From: Tridacna crocea
Lineage: Eukaryota; Mollusca; Bivalvia; Cardiida; Cardiidae
Length of the DNA stretch: 64,000 nucleotides
Direction: 5' to 3'
Assembly (NCBI GenBank): GCA_943736015.1
Contig: OX031064.1
Coordinates: forward strand, 59,317,861 to 59,381,860
The notes beneath the pieces are model-generated. The model was given only the letters and a program-made list of their open reading frames with translations. It did not search any database and was not told the DNA's origin. Position numbers and translations under genes: made by a program. Position 1 is the first letter of the stretch. Every line of letters begins with the position of its first letter. Below are positions 34,101 through 49,100 of the stretch, one piece after another.

Positions 34101-37100
34101 ATTTCACCTCTTGCCACAATGTTTTCCATGCTATCAAAAGGTGTTATATACACATAAGAAACGGCTTCATCCTTGTTGTTATTTAGGGTCAATAAGAGAT
34201 ACCATAGAAATGCCTTATGGGGTAAAAGGTTAATAAAACTAGTAAAAACTGAGCAGGTAACCATCATTTTCTCCTACTCCCACAATATTTTCAAAAGCCC
34301 TCTTTCTCAGGGTTGTCAAAGCTTAAAACTTTGTGGGAAAGGGTGGATCATTTGTTCAATGAGGAAGTTATGATAGTTTTCCTCCTTTTCTTCACTGAAA
34401 ATATTTCAATCCCTTACCACACAATCCAGAAATTTAACAACCCTGAGAGAGAACCCAGCCAACAAAAATTATGGGACTGATATGGGCCCCATGTGGAATT
34501 TTATATAGGTCCTAAAAGGGCTGCCCATGTGGGACTGAGCTGGTTTTTGCAACATGAATCCATTTGGGACCAACATGGGCAAACATATATGGGTCATATA
34601 TGGGAACTATATGGGTCCAATATGGGCAATTTGTATTACCCACACTGGACCCATATGGTTCCCAGATCTCTTTTATAAGGGCAGTATATGGGAACCCTGT
34701 AGGTCCAATGCTACTACTCGAGTCCCATTTTAGTCCTGCTTTCCATAAAATTTGCTGGATATTGGAATCACGTTGGTCCAATTTCGGTATATTGTGTGAG
34801 GTTGGCCTGGTTATCATCTGGTTTGGCAGAAACATCCTTGAAATTCACAGACAGCATAGATATCCATGGGATCACAGCTGCTTGCCTTTTAGCAATTCAT
34901 ACATGGGTGAAGTGATATTCTAAAGTCCTATGTCCAGGAAGTAAACTGATTGACGAATAATCACCACAGACAGAATGCATATCAACTTATTGTAAAATCA
35001 TCTAATATATAGGTCAAACTACCATAAACTACTGTAAGACAAAAAATAAATGCATTTTCAAGTCATTTCTATATTTTGTTTCAGTATACATTATCATACA
35101 AAATTACAATAATGCACAAGTGTAGAAAAATATGGTACATGACATTCACAGCTATAAAACAAAACAATTATGTTACTGCTTTGAAAAGACATCTGGCATG
35201 ATATATCTCTAAACAGCAAGGAGTCTTATTTAATAAATATAGAAAAAGTCAGGTACAACTTTATACTATAGTGACCTCTCCATTTTTCTTAAATTCCTGT
35301 TGAGGAAATAACCCCTTACCTTAGTCAAAATGTACGATTTGTCAAAAATTAAAGCATCTGCAGATGACAACAATTAAGTGTCGTTCAAAAGATGCAATTT
35401 TCTTCTAGAAAACATTTTGGTTATAAGCATTGTATTCTTTTCCCAAAATGTATTCAGAAGCCAACTTCCTACAGGTCATTAACCAGTAGACTGCTGAGTG
35501 CATCTCAAGGACTGTTTCAGACAATGGAGATCAAGATCAGACTGCAAAGAATGGGCAATCTGATATTGGATGTGCACTGTCGATAAAGGGGAGATATTTT
35601 CCCCAAAAAAGTAACTTTTACAAGAGAATTTAGAACTTACTGTTTGCTTGAACGTTTCATTTCACTTCTTTAGTATGTTAAGGGTTAAAACATGGAATTT
35701 TATATGGTACGGTTAAGGGTTAATCTTCATTATTGCTTAAAAAAATGCGAGATTTAACAAGTCTCTAATAAATCAATCAAGGTCCTCTTCTGCAGGATTT
35801 TTAGGCAACACCCTCAACATCTCCATTTTCTGCCCTCAATCTCAATCTTTGGCACCACTTTTCAGTTGCCTCTCTCAGATCATAGTTTGCAGTCTATCAT
35901 GTCAAAGGGTTCTTTCACAGTCATCCTGTAAATTCGTAAGGAGCATATTTAATGTTGCGATAAGCCGTTTTCAGCAACCTTGCAGTAAATTCACTGCAAG
36001 AGCTCATTTATTCATAGTGTTATATGTATAAATGCTTGGTACTGCATGAAAAAGTGATGCACCTGTATCCATCACTGACAGGTTTGATTCTTCAAGATAT
36101 TAAATGTCAGGTGAAATATTCATTCTCGTCTGACATAGTATTATCACTGTATTATTATCACAATATATGATTTACCATGTTATTTCTAATGTTAATGTCA
36201 AATTGAATAAACAAAATATTTCAAACAAAATGGCCCATCCAACTCTTTACCAAAAACAAATCTTTGAACAGTTACCTGTATTGAAAGCATTTGCAGGCGA
36301 TAAAATAGTCATGACTGAAAAATTGGAATTAATTTATCTTTTGAAAGGGTTTAAAACATTGTGGAAAAGGAGAAAATACTGGTATGAGTATTTTCTTCTT
36401 TTCCGTGGTTTTCTTAAGAGCTATTTAGGCCATTAAAACTTGGCATTGTGTGGTAAATGATTAAGCTAAAAGTAAGTTTAAATGAGAAAAAACATCTTTC
36501 ATCATGACCATAGGCCTATCAACGAAATAATCATTTCCTGTCAAACTCCTGCGAAAAATGAGTTGATTTTAAGAACAATCCCACAGATACATGTAAACAT
36601 CTTACACATACTATTGAGTGCAAAAAAAGAAAAAAAAAAAACTCACCAAAAACCATGACTGTAAATCCAAGGTTTTCGAATGACAGCTTTCCTGTAGTTC
36701 CCATGAGCTTGTATTTTCTTGCATGTTCAGTCACGAGTACAATTGTATAGTCCTTCCTCCATGTTCAGCCAAGTGCTGCATCTCACCTATGAGTAAACAA
36801 TACAATAAAACCATAACTTTTAAAGTCGAAATATACCACCAACCATTTTAAGCCGACACTGATCAACACTGCACCTATAACATACCTAGTTCTGAATTTC
36901 CTGAACAAAATAAAAGTCCTCCGGCATGTATAGTGAGTTTAATTTCTACAATCAACCATCCTAAACAAGAAATACTACTAAAAAAGATAGAAAACGTAAA
37001 TTTTCCCTCAAATAGCCTGGGCCCCTTAAAATAAACATACCGCGACGCGAAATCATGTGACAATACGATTTTTTTCTCCAATTTCACGATAACAAGCAGC

Positions 37101-40100
37101 TGACCGATGTACAAAACACTTTCTGTGAAATAAAAATTCAAGAGTGAAATACATACCATGTAGTTGCCTGCAACGAAGAATATATTTCAAATGTGCCCGT
37201 TTTGAATATATCGATACGATTCAAATCGCTCAGTTTCTCCTCTCAACGGTTTTCTAGTGTTTACATCACGTGATCGCGCGCAATTTGCATTTGATTCTGT
37301 CTTCAATCAATTCTAGAGTTTTTTTTTTTGATAAATATTTTTGAAGATGAAAAATATAAAATGGCACAATTAATCAGATTGGAAAATAGAATTAATGATG
37401 GTTGCCGGAAAAAACTGTCATACCGAAGTTTATCGGTAATTTCCGTCTCCAGCCGTCACTGCAGATCGGTAAATGGGACCCACTTGGGACCCGTGTGTAT
37501 ATCCTTTTACTGGCTTTGGAGTGTAAATCAAAGCTTAATTTCTACTTTAAAAGGGAAGAACATTAAACGGTGAAAGACTGAAGTTGTTTGGAAATTAGTT
37601 TTGGTTACATTGTAAAGGTTTATGAATATAAAAATAATATGGGCACAATGTGGGTTCCAGAAGGGCTGGAATTCCCGCAAAGGGCCCACATGGGTCCCAT
37701 ATAGACATTTAGCCCCGATTTTGCCCATATGGGACCCAGTTTGCCATGTTTGCTGGGAAAGCTCTTGAGAACATTTTTGGAAAAGTAGAAAATGCAGTTT
37801 TCTGCCCTTTTCATAACAAATATAAATTTTTGAGTTTCATTCATTTTGTTGTCTTCAAATGCCTTTATTTGGCCAAGTCTAAAACTTTGTCATGTGGTAA
37901 AGAGTTAATCCTTTTTACTACATGTAGTGGTTCTATATTAATATAAATGAAACCTATACAAAGACAGATTCTGTGAATATTGTCAGTACTAGATAAGAAA
38001 ATTATATCAAGGCTTTGTTGTTTACTTTATTTACACTTTCAAAGATCATTTAACTCATTACCAAACGAAAATATTTTAGGCTTGTCAAAATCTAAAGCAT
38101 TTTCAGACGACAAAATAAAAGTGACTGAAAATTGTTTTGTGAAGGGTAGAAAACATTGTGGGAAAAGGAGAAAATGCTGGTTACCAGCATTTTCTCCTTT
38201 TCACACAAGGTTTTCTAAAGGCTTCTTTCTCAGGAGCGTCAAAAGTAGGGATTGTGTGGTAGTGATTTAACGCTAAAGCAAACAACAAAATTTTGGCCAC
38301 GTCAAAATTGGAGGCATTTGTAGACCACAAACTAAATGTGATAGAAGAGATGAAAATACAACTTTTATAAAGTATTTCTATAGAAAACATTTTTGCACAA
38401 GGAGAAAATGCTGGTTTCCAGCTTTTTCTGTTTTTATCACTATAATTATGCTTTCAGAAGGCTTCTTTCTCAGGGTTGTTTACCAACCATTCTTGAGAAT
38501 ATTCTTAGTCTTGAGAGTATTCTTTAATTTGTAAATAATTTCTACTTCTGATTGGCTAAACTAAATGGTTAAGCCAATCAGAAGTTGTGTCACTTACAAA
38601 TGTAGAAAATTCTGGAGAATAAGACAAAGAGCGTTCTTGAGAATGGTTGGTGAATAGGGGCCCTGGTTTCCAGCATTTTCTCCTTTTTCCACAATGTTTT
38701 CAAAAGGTTTCTATCTCAGGGTCATAAAAAGCAGTTTGATAAAGGGTTAAATCTTTGTTTTGTCACATTCCAAATTCTTTCAAAACATTGTAGCTAAAAG
38801 ACATATCTCTAAGTAATCCTCTTCTCATGTTACGACTTAGTTTGCAAGTATCTAACCTCTTTTTTTTTTCGTTATCTCTATTGTATGTTTTCAAAGTCAT
38901 CTGTTACATTATTTTTTTTTTAACCCTTTACCCCATTAGGCATTTCTATGGTATCTCTAATTGACCCTAAATAACGGCAAGATTGGAGCCTTTTTTTATG
39001 TGTATATGACCCCTTTTGATTGTGTAGAAAACATTGTGGCAAAAGGTGAAATTGCTCGTCACGAGCAATTTCACCTTTTGTCACAATGTTTTCCAAAGGC
39101 TCCTACAAGCAATGCGTAAAAATGAGTATCTATGGAATGAAGGGTTAATAATTTCAGGAAAAAAAGTGTCAATGTGATCATGCAAACATAAATTTGTGAT
39201 TCATTTTGTAGTATATGCACATTTTTTTACAGTCAAAACCGGCATCATATAAGAAATGCTACACCAACTCAACAGTAAGCTATTATAAATATGTTTGCAG
39301 AGAGCTTTTCATAGAGCAGTGTGGCTTGGTTTAACACATTACCACACGAGAAAATTTTAGACTGGTCCAAATTGAAAGCATTTGCAGACGAAAAAATAAA
39401 GGTAACTGAAAAATAGAAATTTGTTCTGGAAAGGGTAGAAAACACTGTGGGAAAAGGAGAAAATGCTGGTTACCAGCATTTTCTCCTTTTCCCACAGTGT
39501 TTTCAAAAGGCTTCTTTCTCAGGGGCGTCAAAAGTAGGGATTGAGTAGTAATGGGTTAATTCTTTACCAAACAATCTCCGGTTTTTACAACCCAGAGTTA
39601 GGGGACTGTTGAAACCATTGAGGGAAAAGGATAAAATGCCATTTACCAGCATTTTCTTCTTTTCCCACAATATTTTCTTTCTACCCTACCAGTGACAGAA
39701 ATCATCATTTGGGTTCAAATTATCGTCTGCAAGTGCTTTCAATTTTGTCCAGTCCAAATTTTGTCCATTGGTAGAGAGTTTAGGTTGTTTTGAAATCTTG
39801 TGTATTTTCCAACTTTACCACACAATCCCTACTTTAGACTACCTTGAGAAAGAAGCCTTTTGAAAATATTGTGGGATAAGGAGAAAATGCTGGTACCACA
39901 CAATCCTGATATTTGACTACCTTGAGAAAGAAGCCTTTTGAAAACATTTTGGGAAAAGGAGAAAATGCTGGTAACCAGCATTTTCTCCATTTCCCATAAT
40001 GTTTTCTATCCTTTCCAAACCAAGTTTAATTCTTTCAGTCACAATTTTACTTTGTCGTCTGAAAATGCTTTCAATTTGGACAGGTCTAAAATTTTGCCTT

Positions 40101-43100
40101 GTGGTAATGGGTTAATTAATTATGGAAAGGAAGCTTTTCTAACTATCTCAGGAAAAGAATCAGATTCTGTCTTGTTTTTCTTCAGTGTTTCTGCTGGTTC
40201 AGGGGTAGATTTCATAGTTTAACCCTTTACTTGATATGCCAATTTTAGGCTCTTCCATTTCAGCAGCAAATAAAGATATGATGTCAAAAATATGGACAAA
40301 TGAGGATACAAATATCTGATTGAATGGAAAACATTGTTGGAAAAGGAGAAATTGCTCATTATGAGCAATTTCTCCTTTTCCCACAATGTTTTAAAATGCT
40401 GTCTGTTGTTGATACGTCAAAATGAGTATCTGTGGAGTAAAGGGTTAAGTGACATTTGTTTTATAATTCCTATCATCTTCAGTTTTCCTCCTCCTAACTC
40501 TGTACCGCACAGTCCTAACTTTTAATGACTCTGAGAAAGAAGCCTATGGAAAACATACATGTATTTGGAAAAGGAGAAAATGCTGGTAATCAGCATTTTT
40601 TCCTTTTCCCACAATATTTTCTACCCTGTCAAAGTCGGGAATGATCATATGAACCAGATAAATTTTTGTTGCCTGCATGTACGTTGAATTTGGTCCAATC
40701 CAAAAAATTTTCGGTTGGTAAAGGGTTAATTGTAGGATATTCTGTCTGGAATGGAAGCATCTGTTAATCTCTAAAACTTTAGCTTTATATACTTTTTCAA
40801 TCTAGATGTTTTGGAAGGAAACATTCAAGTTTGTCTAGCCCTGCTGTCGTTGTTTGCGTTACACTCTGCCCTGTGTGAAAACTTTGACATTTTATGATAT
40901 CTCTCAGGCTCTTCTATACTATATAACTGAATACATTTGCTTCAAACTTTGACAAATTGTTAACTATCAAAGGGTGAACCTATACAAAGAAGTAAGGTGA
41001 CCATCAAGGTATTTTTGACGCAGTTATATCCCTTTTTGTGATATTTGTCGACGACAATACCACTGTGAGTTCAATATTGAATTTTGAAGACTGTGTATCA
41101 TATTTTGTACAAAGCTGAAGGAAAGAAACCCAATTAAACTCATTTTTTTTTCAGGCAAATGAGTTTTTCAGTAGCGCTTAGATGTGTAATTGGAAATGGC
41201 ATGTTAAAATACACTGGGTGAGGCCATCAATAGTGGAAATGCTAATTTTTGACTGAAAATAGCTTCACCCTCTCATAGACTCCTATGGGTACAGTGATAA
41301 AAAATTATCTACCAATCGTTTGGTCCTGGGCTTTTTTGTTCCAAAACCAGTTCATCCCATGGCTTGTTCATTCTGTGATTGCTAGCAACTCCATTTGATT
41401 GCCCATAAACATTCATAGATCGAAGTTATTGCTTGTAATGTGGGAAATTAAATATTCACAGCTAAAGATACAGTATTTCAAAATCATAGTTTTCAGGTAC
41501 AAACTTAATTTTGTTCAATGTATTTACATGGTTTTTCTCTCTATCCATCATGCGTCCAACTGCCAAGGGACATTACTCCTGAAACCTCATAATGATCATA
41601 GGGAGGCCAGTAAAACACAGATAATCCAAACTTTGTCATGAGTACTCTCCCTTCAACCAAAAAGGTATATAATTGCCTAGTATGTTGACTTTTTAGTCAA
41701 TATTTGAACAATATTATCTCTTTTTCTTTCAAGTTATTAATTCTACACAATGGGTTCCTTGACAAATACCACTTCATTGTTCTCCACACTTTGATTTTTT
41801 TATAGACCATTTTACAGAAAATCAAGCAACTGAGCCCAGCGTTGCCTTCAAGTGGTACTCTTGTTTGCTATCATTTAATTATCAATTTATCATTTTGTCT
41901 AAATCTTATATGTTTGAATGATTTGTATATATATTCCTGTTAAGGTTGTTGTAGGCAGCTGCTTTCGACTTTGACTGGTCTCAAATTTTATTGTGTGGTA
42001 AAGAGTTAACCCTTTATCAGATGACAAAATTTAGCTCTGTATGTATTGGAAGCATTTGCAGACAACAATTTATCGCTCAAATGGTGCAAATTTGTTTACT
42101 GATAGGGAAGAAAACATAATGGGAAAAGGAGAAAATTCTGGTTACCATGTTTTCAAAAGGCTTCTTTCCAAAGGTCGTCGAAAGTCGTCATTGTGTGGGA
42201 TAGGGTTAAAGGTTACCATTATTATATCATTTTTACACATCTATTTATTCACACAGTTAGAATTGTTACTTTAGTAAATCAAACAGACTTTGGAAGTTCT
42301 GCTTGGCAGAAAATTTCCATCTACATGTACCTGCTTAACACTTTACCACACAATCCCGACTTTTCACAACCCTAAGAAAGAAGCCTTCTGAAAACATTGT
42401 GGAAAAAGGAGAAAATGCTGGTAACCAGCATTTTGTGAAAGAGAAAATGCTGGTTACCAGCATTTTCTCCTTTTCTCACAATGTTTTTGAATGCTTTTTT
42501 TTTTCAATGTCATTAAAAGAAGGGATAGTTTAAGTCAGTAAAGAGGTAACTATCAAAATAACCAAATTACACTGTCATGCTTTACAAGGACACAAAACTA
42601 CAAGAACTGCATATTACGCAACAGTAGTGAAATTATCAGGTAATGATCCTCTGGTACCTTTCTGTGATATCCATAGAATAGCATGTAAGGTTCAACCATA
42701 AACTGCTTGTTAGGTCACAATGCACACTAATATAGAACAATGGCAGTCACAAAGCATGCTGTTACATTAATATGTCCAGCAAGTAATGGTTGCAAAAGGA
42801 CATCATTTTGAAAATATTCATGTTGAAAATTCGAATACATAAGTTTTATATTATTTTGCATCTGTTCAAGGTATACCAAATCAGACGGGTACAAGAGGCC
42901 ACCTCCACCCACTCAGGATGACAGTGGTAAGCAATGCTTGGCATAATTATAATAACTTAAGTAGTTTTTCGCTCACCTGAGCACAACATGCTTAAGGGGA
43001 GCTTTTAGGATCATCTGGTGTCCGATGTCCATCGTGCGTTGGTGCGTCGTGCGTCATCAACAATTCTTTAAACATCAACTTCTCCTAATCTGCAGGGCCA

Positions 43101-46100
43101 ATTTGGACCAAACTTGGCTGGAATGTTCAAAAAATTGTTCACAGAATTTGATTCCATCAAATACTCTGGTTGCCATGGAAACCAAATGGAATTTTCTCGC
43201 AAATTTTTCTCCTCTGAAACTGCTTGTCGGATTTTGAAATAATTTTACAGAGATGTTCCTTGGGTGACCCTTTTTAAAAATTGGTCATGAAATTTTGATC
43301 TGTCAAAAAATGTGGCTCTGGTGAATGGGAGCTACTTTCACCATACAGAAATGAAGGAATTCTTAAAAATTCTTCTCCTCTGAAACCTCTGGTCAGATTT
43401 TGAAATAATTTCACAGAAATGTTCCTTGGATGACCTTTTTCAAAAATTCTTTGCGAAATTTTGATTCATCGAGAAACATGGCTCTGGTGAGTGGTTGCTT
43501 CTTGCACTATGTGGCCATGAAGAAATTCTTTAAAATTCTTCTTCTTTAAAACAGCTGACTAGATTTTGAAATAATCTCACAGAAATATTCCTTTGGTAAC
43601 CCTTTTCAAAAATTGTTTACAAAATGTGGATTTGTCTAGAAACATGGCCCTGGTAAATGGGGGTTATTTGCACTACTTGGCCTTTAAGATTCTTTTTCTC
43701 TGAAACAGCTTACCAGATTTTGAAATAATTTCACAGAAATGTTTCTTGGCTGACCCTTTTCAAAAAGTGCTCGAGAAATTTTGATCCATCAAGAAACATG
43801 GCTCTGATGGCTGTGGGCTATTTACACTATAAAAACATGAAGAAATACTTAAAAATTCTTCTTGTCTAAAATGGCTGTTTAGATTTTGAAAAAATTGGCT
43901 ATGGTTCTCTCAGAAATTCAGCGATTCAGGGCCATCTTGGCCCTCTTGTTGTCATTATATGGCCTGCAACACACAAAAAGGGACATTTGGATATTTGCAT
44001 AAAGTGTTGCTCAGGTTGATTTGAGACAACACTTAAAGGTGGCCCATCACATTTTGGGACGAAATTTTTACAAAAATACAAAAAATTCATCCTTACACTC
44101 CCAAAGTCTTTTAATTTTCATTCATAAAACCCCAGCAGTCGAAAATCATCCGACAACAAGAGAAATTAGAGATTTACTACGGCCCAGGTCGACACCGACG
44201 GGAACCACGGTCTGTTTTTAGATGTGCAACTTGCTCATTTACATACCGGAAAAAAACAAATGATGATTCAAACATAGCGTCCGAAGAAGAAATTATGGAA
44301 AATAATTACATGTTTATTATGTTATGGAATTTAAGCGTCATTAGTCACGTGACAGTCACTTTACATTCCCACAATGCTTCGTTTGAATTTTGGCGCGAAA
44401 TCTAAAAATACCTTAAGAGGCTACATAGCCTTTTAAGGGAATACCATCAAATTTTTTTGGGGGGTAATATTATGAATCTCGATTACTGATGATTTGTATT
44501 GTTTTTTTCATATAAATTTCAGTGATATAATTATATATTTTTTAATTTGGTGAGATGTGAAAATTCTAAATACCCACCTATAACGCAAATGTCCGAATGT
44601 CCCTTTTGCATGTTGCAAACCATATACTGAATGAATTGCACCAGGTAGCATTTTATTGAGTAAACATCTATTCTAGTTTGAAATTCAAAGAAATGGCTGT
44701 CACGTAGAACAATAGTCTGGTTCAGAACATTGAATGCCCAAACAAGATCAATGTGTATTTGCCATCTAGCCGGAGATAATGAGCATTGTGGGAAAAGGAT
44801 AAAATGCTGGTTACCTGCTGGTTACCTGCATTTTCTCCTTTTTCCACAATGTTTTCATAAGGCTGTTTTTACAGGGTTGTGAAACCCGAAGATTGTTTGG
44901 TAAAGAATGAACCCACTGAGCTGCAGGGCTTGGATAACCCTTCACACCATAGATATTCGTTTCTACGAATTGCTTGTGGGAGCCTTTGGAAAACACTGTG
45001 GTAAAAGGTGAAATTGCTCGTGACGAGCAATTTTACCTTTTCCCACAATGTTTTCTATGCTATCAAAAGGTGTCATATACACATAAGAAACAGCTTCATC
45101 CTTGCTGTTTTTTAGGGTCAATTAGAGATACCATAGAAATGCCGTATGGAGTAAAGGGTTAAGTGATGATTATCATGCAAATGAAATACCTTATTTTTTT
45201 CAGGTGAAGAATCAGATGGAGGAGGGTGGGGTAGTGATGAATTTGGTGAGTTGTCTCCCCTTGTTCATTTCTTCACAGAATCCTGTATATTTACCTCCCA
45301 ATGGAAAGAGGTTTTTGAAATCATTGTGGGCGAAGGAAAAAACTTTTTTCAATTGTTTTTAGAAGCAGCTAGCTGTATACAATGTATTTGAGTCTTGATT
45401 GTCTTGTAAGAGTTAATCATGGATAAAATTGTTGACCAAACAATCTCAAATTTTAACGTTTCTGTGAAAGATGGCTTAGAACAAACAGCTATGAGGGAAT
45501 GGAATCATGACAGGTTTAACCCCTCACCACAGGGCCGTAGGAACGGGGGGTGGGGGGTGGGGGGTGGGGGGGGGGGTGGGGGGGATGGGGATTAATTATT
45601 ATGGTAGAACATGAATACATTGGATTTTTAAAACATTGAAGCAATTGGATAAATTGCTCCTTACAAGTCATTTTTCCTTTTAACCATAACTTTATCTTAA
45701 GGGATCTGGTTCAAGATGAAAAATTCCATTTGTGGTTGGAAGTGTGTCAATTAATTTCATAAATACAGGTATAACCACATTTCAAACATTTGAAGTAATC
45801 ATCAAAATATTAATTAAACTTGTCCCCTGTAGACATTTACCTGCCAAAATTTCATTATAAATTGCAACTTTGACATTCTAATTCATTCATTATCCATATA
45901 TACTGTATGTCCATATTCAAAGATTTTGCAGACAACAAAGACACTGTAGCTTAAATCTTATCAAACAACAAAATTTTGGACTGGACTAAATTCAAAGCAT
46001 CTACAGAAAACAAACTAAATCTTGTTAATGTGATGATTTCTGACTTTGATAGGGTAGAAGATATTGTAGCAAAAGGAGAAAATGCTGGTTTCTAGCATTT

Positions 46101-49100
46101 TCTTCTTTTTTCACATTGTTTTCTATAGGCTTCTTCTTTTTAACCCTTTACCACACAATGATAGCTTTTGACGACCCTAAGGAAGAGGCCTTTTGAAAAC
46201 ATTGTGGGAAAAGAAGAAAATGCTGGTAACCAGCATTATCTCTTTTCCCACAATGTTTTCTACCCTTTCCAAATCAAATTTCAATGTTCAACATTTATTT
46301 TGTCGTCTGCAAATGCTTTCAATTTTTACCAGGATATAATTTTGTTGTTTGGTAAAGAAGTTTAAAAATACAGGAGCAGTGATTCCCCAAAGTATTGTTT
46401 GAGCTCCAGATTTATAGACCAGGCATCTGACTGGAAGAGACCATCTCTACTAGCCAATCTGACAGTTTTTTAAATTTTGAAATAAAAAATGTTTTTCATC
46501 TTAAAAACATAAATACCCACATTTAAAGACTAATTCCTATGGGTGTTTATTACTTTCTATCATTTGGAAAAGGGATAAATGATCAACCTGGGGGAGAGAG
46601 TGCTCTTTCTCAGGTTTGGTCAATGGATGACAATTTTGTAAAGGGTATGGGGGTCCTTGATAGCTACTATGGAAGGGTGTTATTAGGCAAGGCATTCCAG
46701 AGCTCAAGCCTCATACTGATGAAACCCAGAAATCACATAATAAAGTCAGCACTGCCTATGATGTGCCTGAAAGAATGCTGAAATTCGAATGGTAGCACCA
46801 TACTGGAGGAATTTGTTGGATAGAATGCTCCTTTATGAAATACATGTAGTTATCAATTGGTAATGCCTACAATACTTTCTGAAACATTTTTGCAACTTTT
46901 AAGTCCATAGTATGCAGAATGAACCTGAATTAATATTTAACCCTTTACCACACAATACCCACATTTGATGCTCCTTGCAAAGAAGCCTTTTGAAAACAGT
47001 GTGGGAAAAGGAGAAAATGCTGGTAACCAGCATTTTCTCCTTTTCCTACAATATTTTCTACATTATAAAAGAAAAAAATACACCATTTGAGTACCATTGA
47101 ACTTGTTGTCTGCAAATGCTTTCAGTTTGGACAAGGTTAAATTTTGTCATCAGGTAGAGGGTTAATACATGAGGACATGTAATACTGTGGGAGAAGGAAT
47201 ATTGTTTATCAAAAAATACATATACATAGTGCACTAAGAGAAAAGTCACAGTGACATGTATGTTGAAATAGATTCACAAGATTGTAACAAAGTTTCATGC
47301 AAACATAAAAGTATTTGTAAATGATGCGTCAAATATAGTTGAAGCGATTGGAGTTGTTTGTAAAATTGTAGAAAACATTCTAGGAGAAGGAAAAAATTGC
47401 TGCTTACCAGCATTTTCTCCTTTTTCTTTAACTCATTACCAAATAACAAAATTTTAGGTTTGTTCAAATCGGAAGCATTTGCAGAGAACAAAATAAAAGG
47501 CACTGAAAATTTGAAATTTCATCTGTGAAGGGTAGAAAACATTGTGGGAAAAGGAGAAAATGCTGATTACCAGCATTTTCTCCTTTTCCCACAATATTTT
47601 CTTAAGGCTTCTTTCTCAGGGTCGTCAAAAGTAGGGATTGTGTGGTAATGGGTTAATGTTTTTGTAGGGCATCGTCCCCAGGGTTGTTAAATCAAGGGAT
47701 TGTTTATTAAAGGGTGCTCTGTCAACTAAAGTTGACAGGTATATTTCACAAGCCACGGGCACTAGTCATACCTACATGATGATTACTGATACATTTTTAC
47801 CCATCACTTCACTCAACACTTTTTGTTTTTCGCCAAGGCCAAGATGAAAACTCCAAAAAATGTGGATAAAAAGAGAAAAAAGGGACAAATACAGCCACTG
47901 TAAGATATGTTTGAATGGTTTCTGCCTATCTAAAATAAGTGTAGTACCATCGATAAAGTTTAGAAAGTCATTAACTACAATTTGATGTGCAGAATAAACT
48001 CTTATGTTTGGTCCTTACCACTGAATATAAATTTGTTGCAAATGACTTTGAAAATATCCCTGTAAAGTATAGATACTTGTATGAATTGAGGTTAAAAACA
48101 CAAACAGATCTTGAAATATATTGGCTAAGAATAATTTGCTTTTGAGCAGCACACTTTCCTTTTGTCAGAATATTTCAGAGAAGGTTTGCTTCATGCTGAA
48201 CAATACAGTCTGAGGGAGGTGATATGTGAAAGGTCAAGGGTTAATTAATTTGTATACTAGTATGATATTTGTACAGTTCATCTTATGCATACTTAGTGAT
48301 TGATGTGATGTTTTGCAGTTCCTTTCGAATTCAGAAACATATTTTACAAAAACAATAAGGAAAAGCTGGATTTTGGAAAAATTACTCTTAGTTATCAGTG
48401 TTACAAAAACCAGGACTAAGTTTCACCCCTATTATGCTAAATAAATAAAATATTTTCAGCTATTGTTTGTAAGGACTTTTGATTATTTTTGAATAGAAGT
48501 TTTAGTTTTGTGTGTGTGTGTGTTCTTTTGTGTATGTATTATCACATCAATTATTGTTGAAGATCAGAAAAGGAAAAATTTAAAGTGGTGAAATCATGAT
48601 TGAAATCCCTGACGACACTTCCATAGCAAAATTATATGCAGTTGTTAAAAAAGTACCAAAAGAACCGGTCACATTGCGACCTCCTCCTCGTAAAAAACGT
48701 CCCATCGTTTATAGAAGAAGTGTTGTTCAGCCAGTAGTTGCAGGTATTGACTTAGCTCTATTGGTATTAAAAAAAACATTACTTATTATTCTTTGCCAAG
48801 CAAATCCAAGTTTTGATAATTGACTTACAATTCTGCATTTTATCAACCAATAGGTAGAGGGTTTTTTTTTTTTTTAAAACACTGTTGGAAAAGGAAAAAA
48901 TACAAGTACCCTTTCAGAAATGAATTTATCATTTGAAATACTTTCAGTATTTTTCTGGGAAACGGTTAACAAGGACAAGTTTCCTATTTAATGTATACCA
49001 TTTTCCTATTTTGTTCTCAACTTTTTAACAAACAGTCTCTTGTTTTCAGAACTCTTTGAAGGAAGCCCTTTGAAAACATTATGGGAAAAGGAGAAAATGC

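Larger units (their letters stand above)
32680..42870 (+). other. adaptor intron 4 (10.2 kb)
   Basis: Largest intron. It holds MITEs of all subfamilies, the 3.3-kb insertion 34454-37757, a foldback at 38482-38660 and a mollusc-type repeat at 33560-33975 ending in GGACGGACAATGCGAAAAC. 40740-41940 has no named repeat; a short open stretch at 41806-41864 is discussed under rejected items. Confidence 0.55.

Noticed and set aside
34493..34923. Opposed open frames rich in Gly-Pro-Trp-Tyr words
   Set aside because: They translate the CATATGGGACC repeat words at the end of the 3.3-kb element; repeats open in several frames, not a gene.
41806..41864. Candidate exon after TTTTTTATAG, reading HFTENQATEPSVAFKW and ending AGTG|GTACTC
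   Set aside because: Spliced from exon 4 in phase it hits a TGA. The good frame would need an extra, unseen upstream exon. Exon 4 joins directly to exon 5 in phase.
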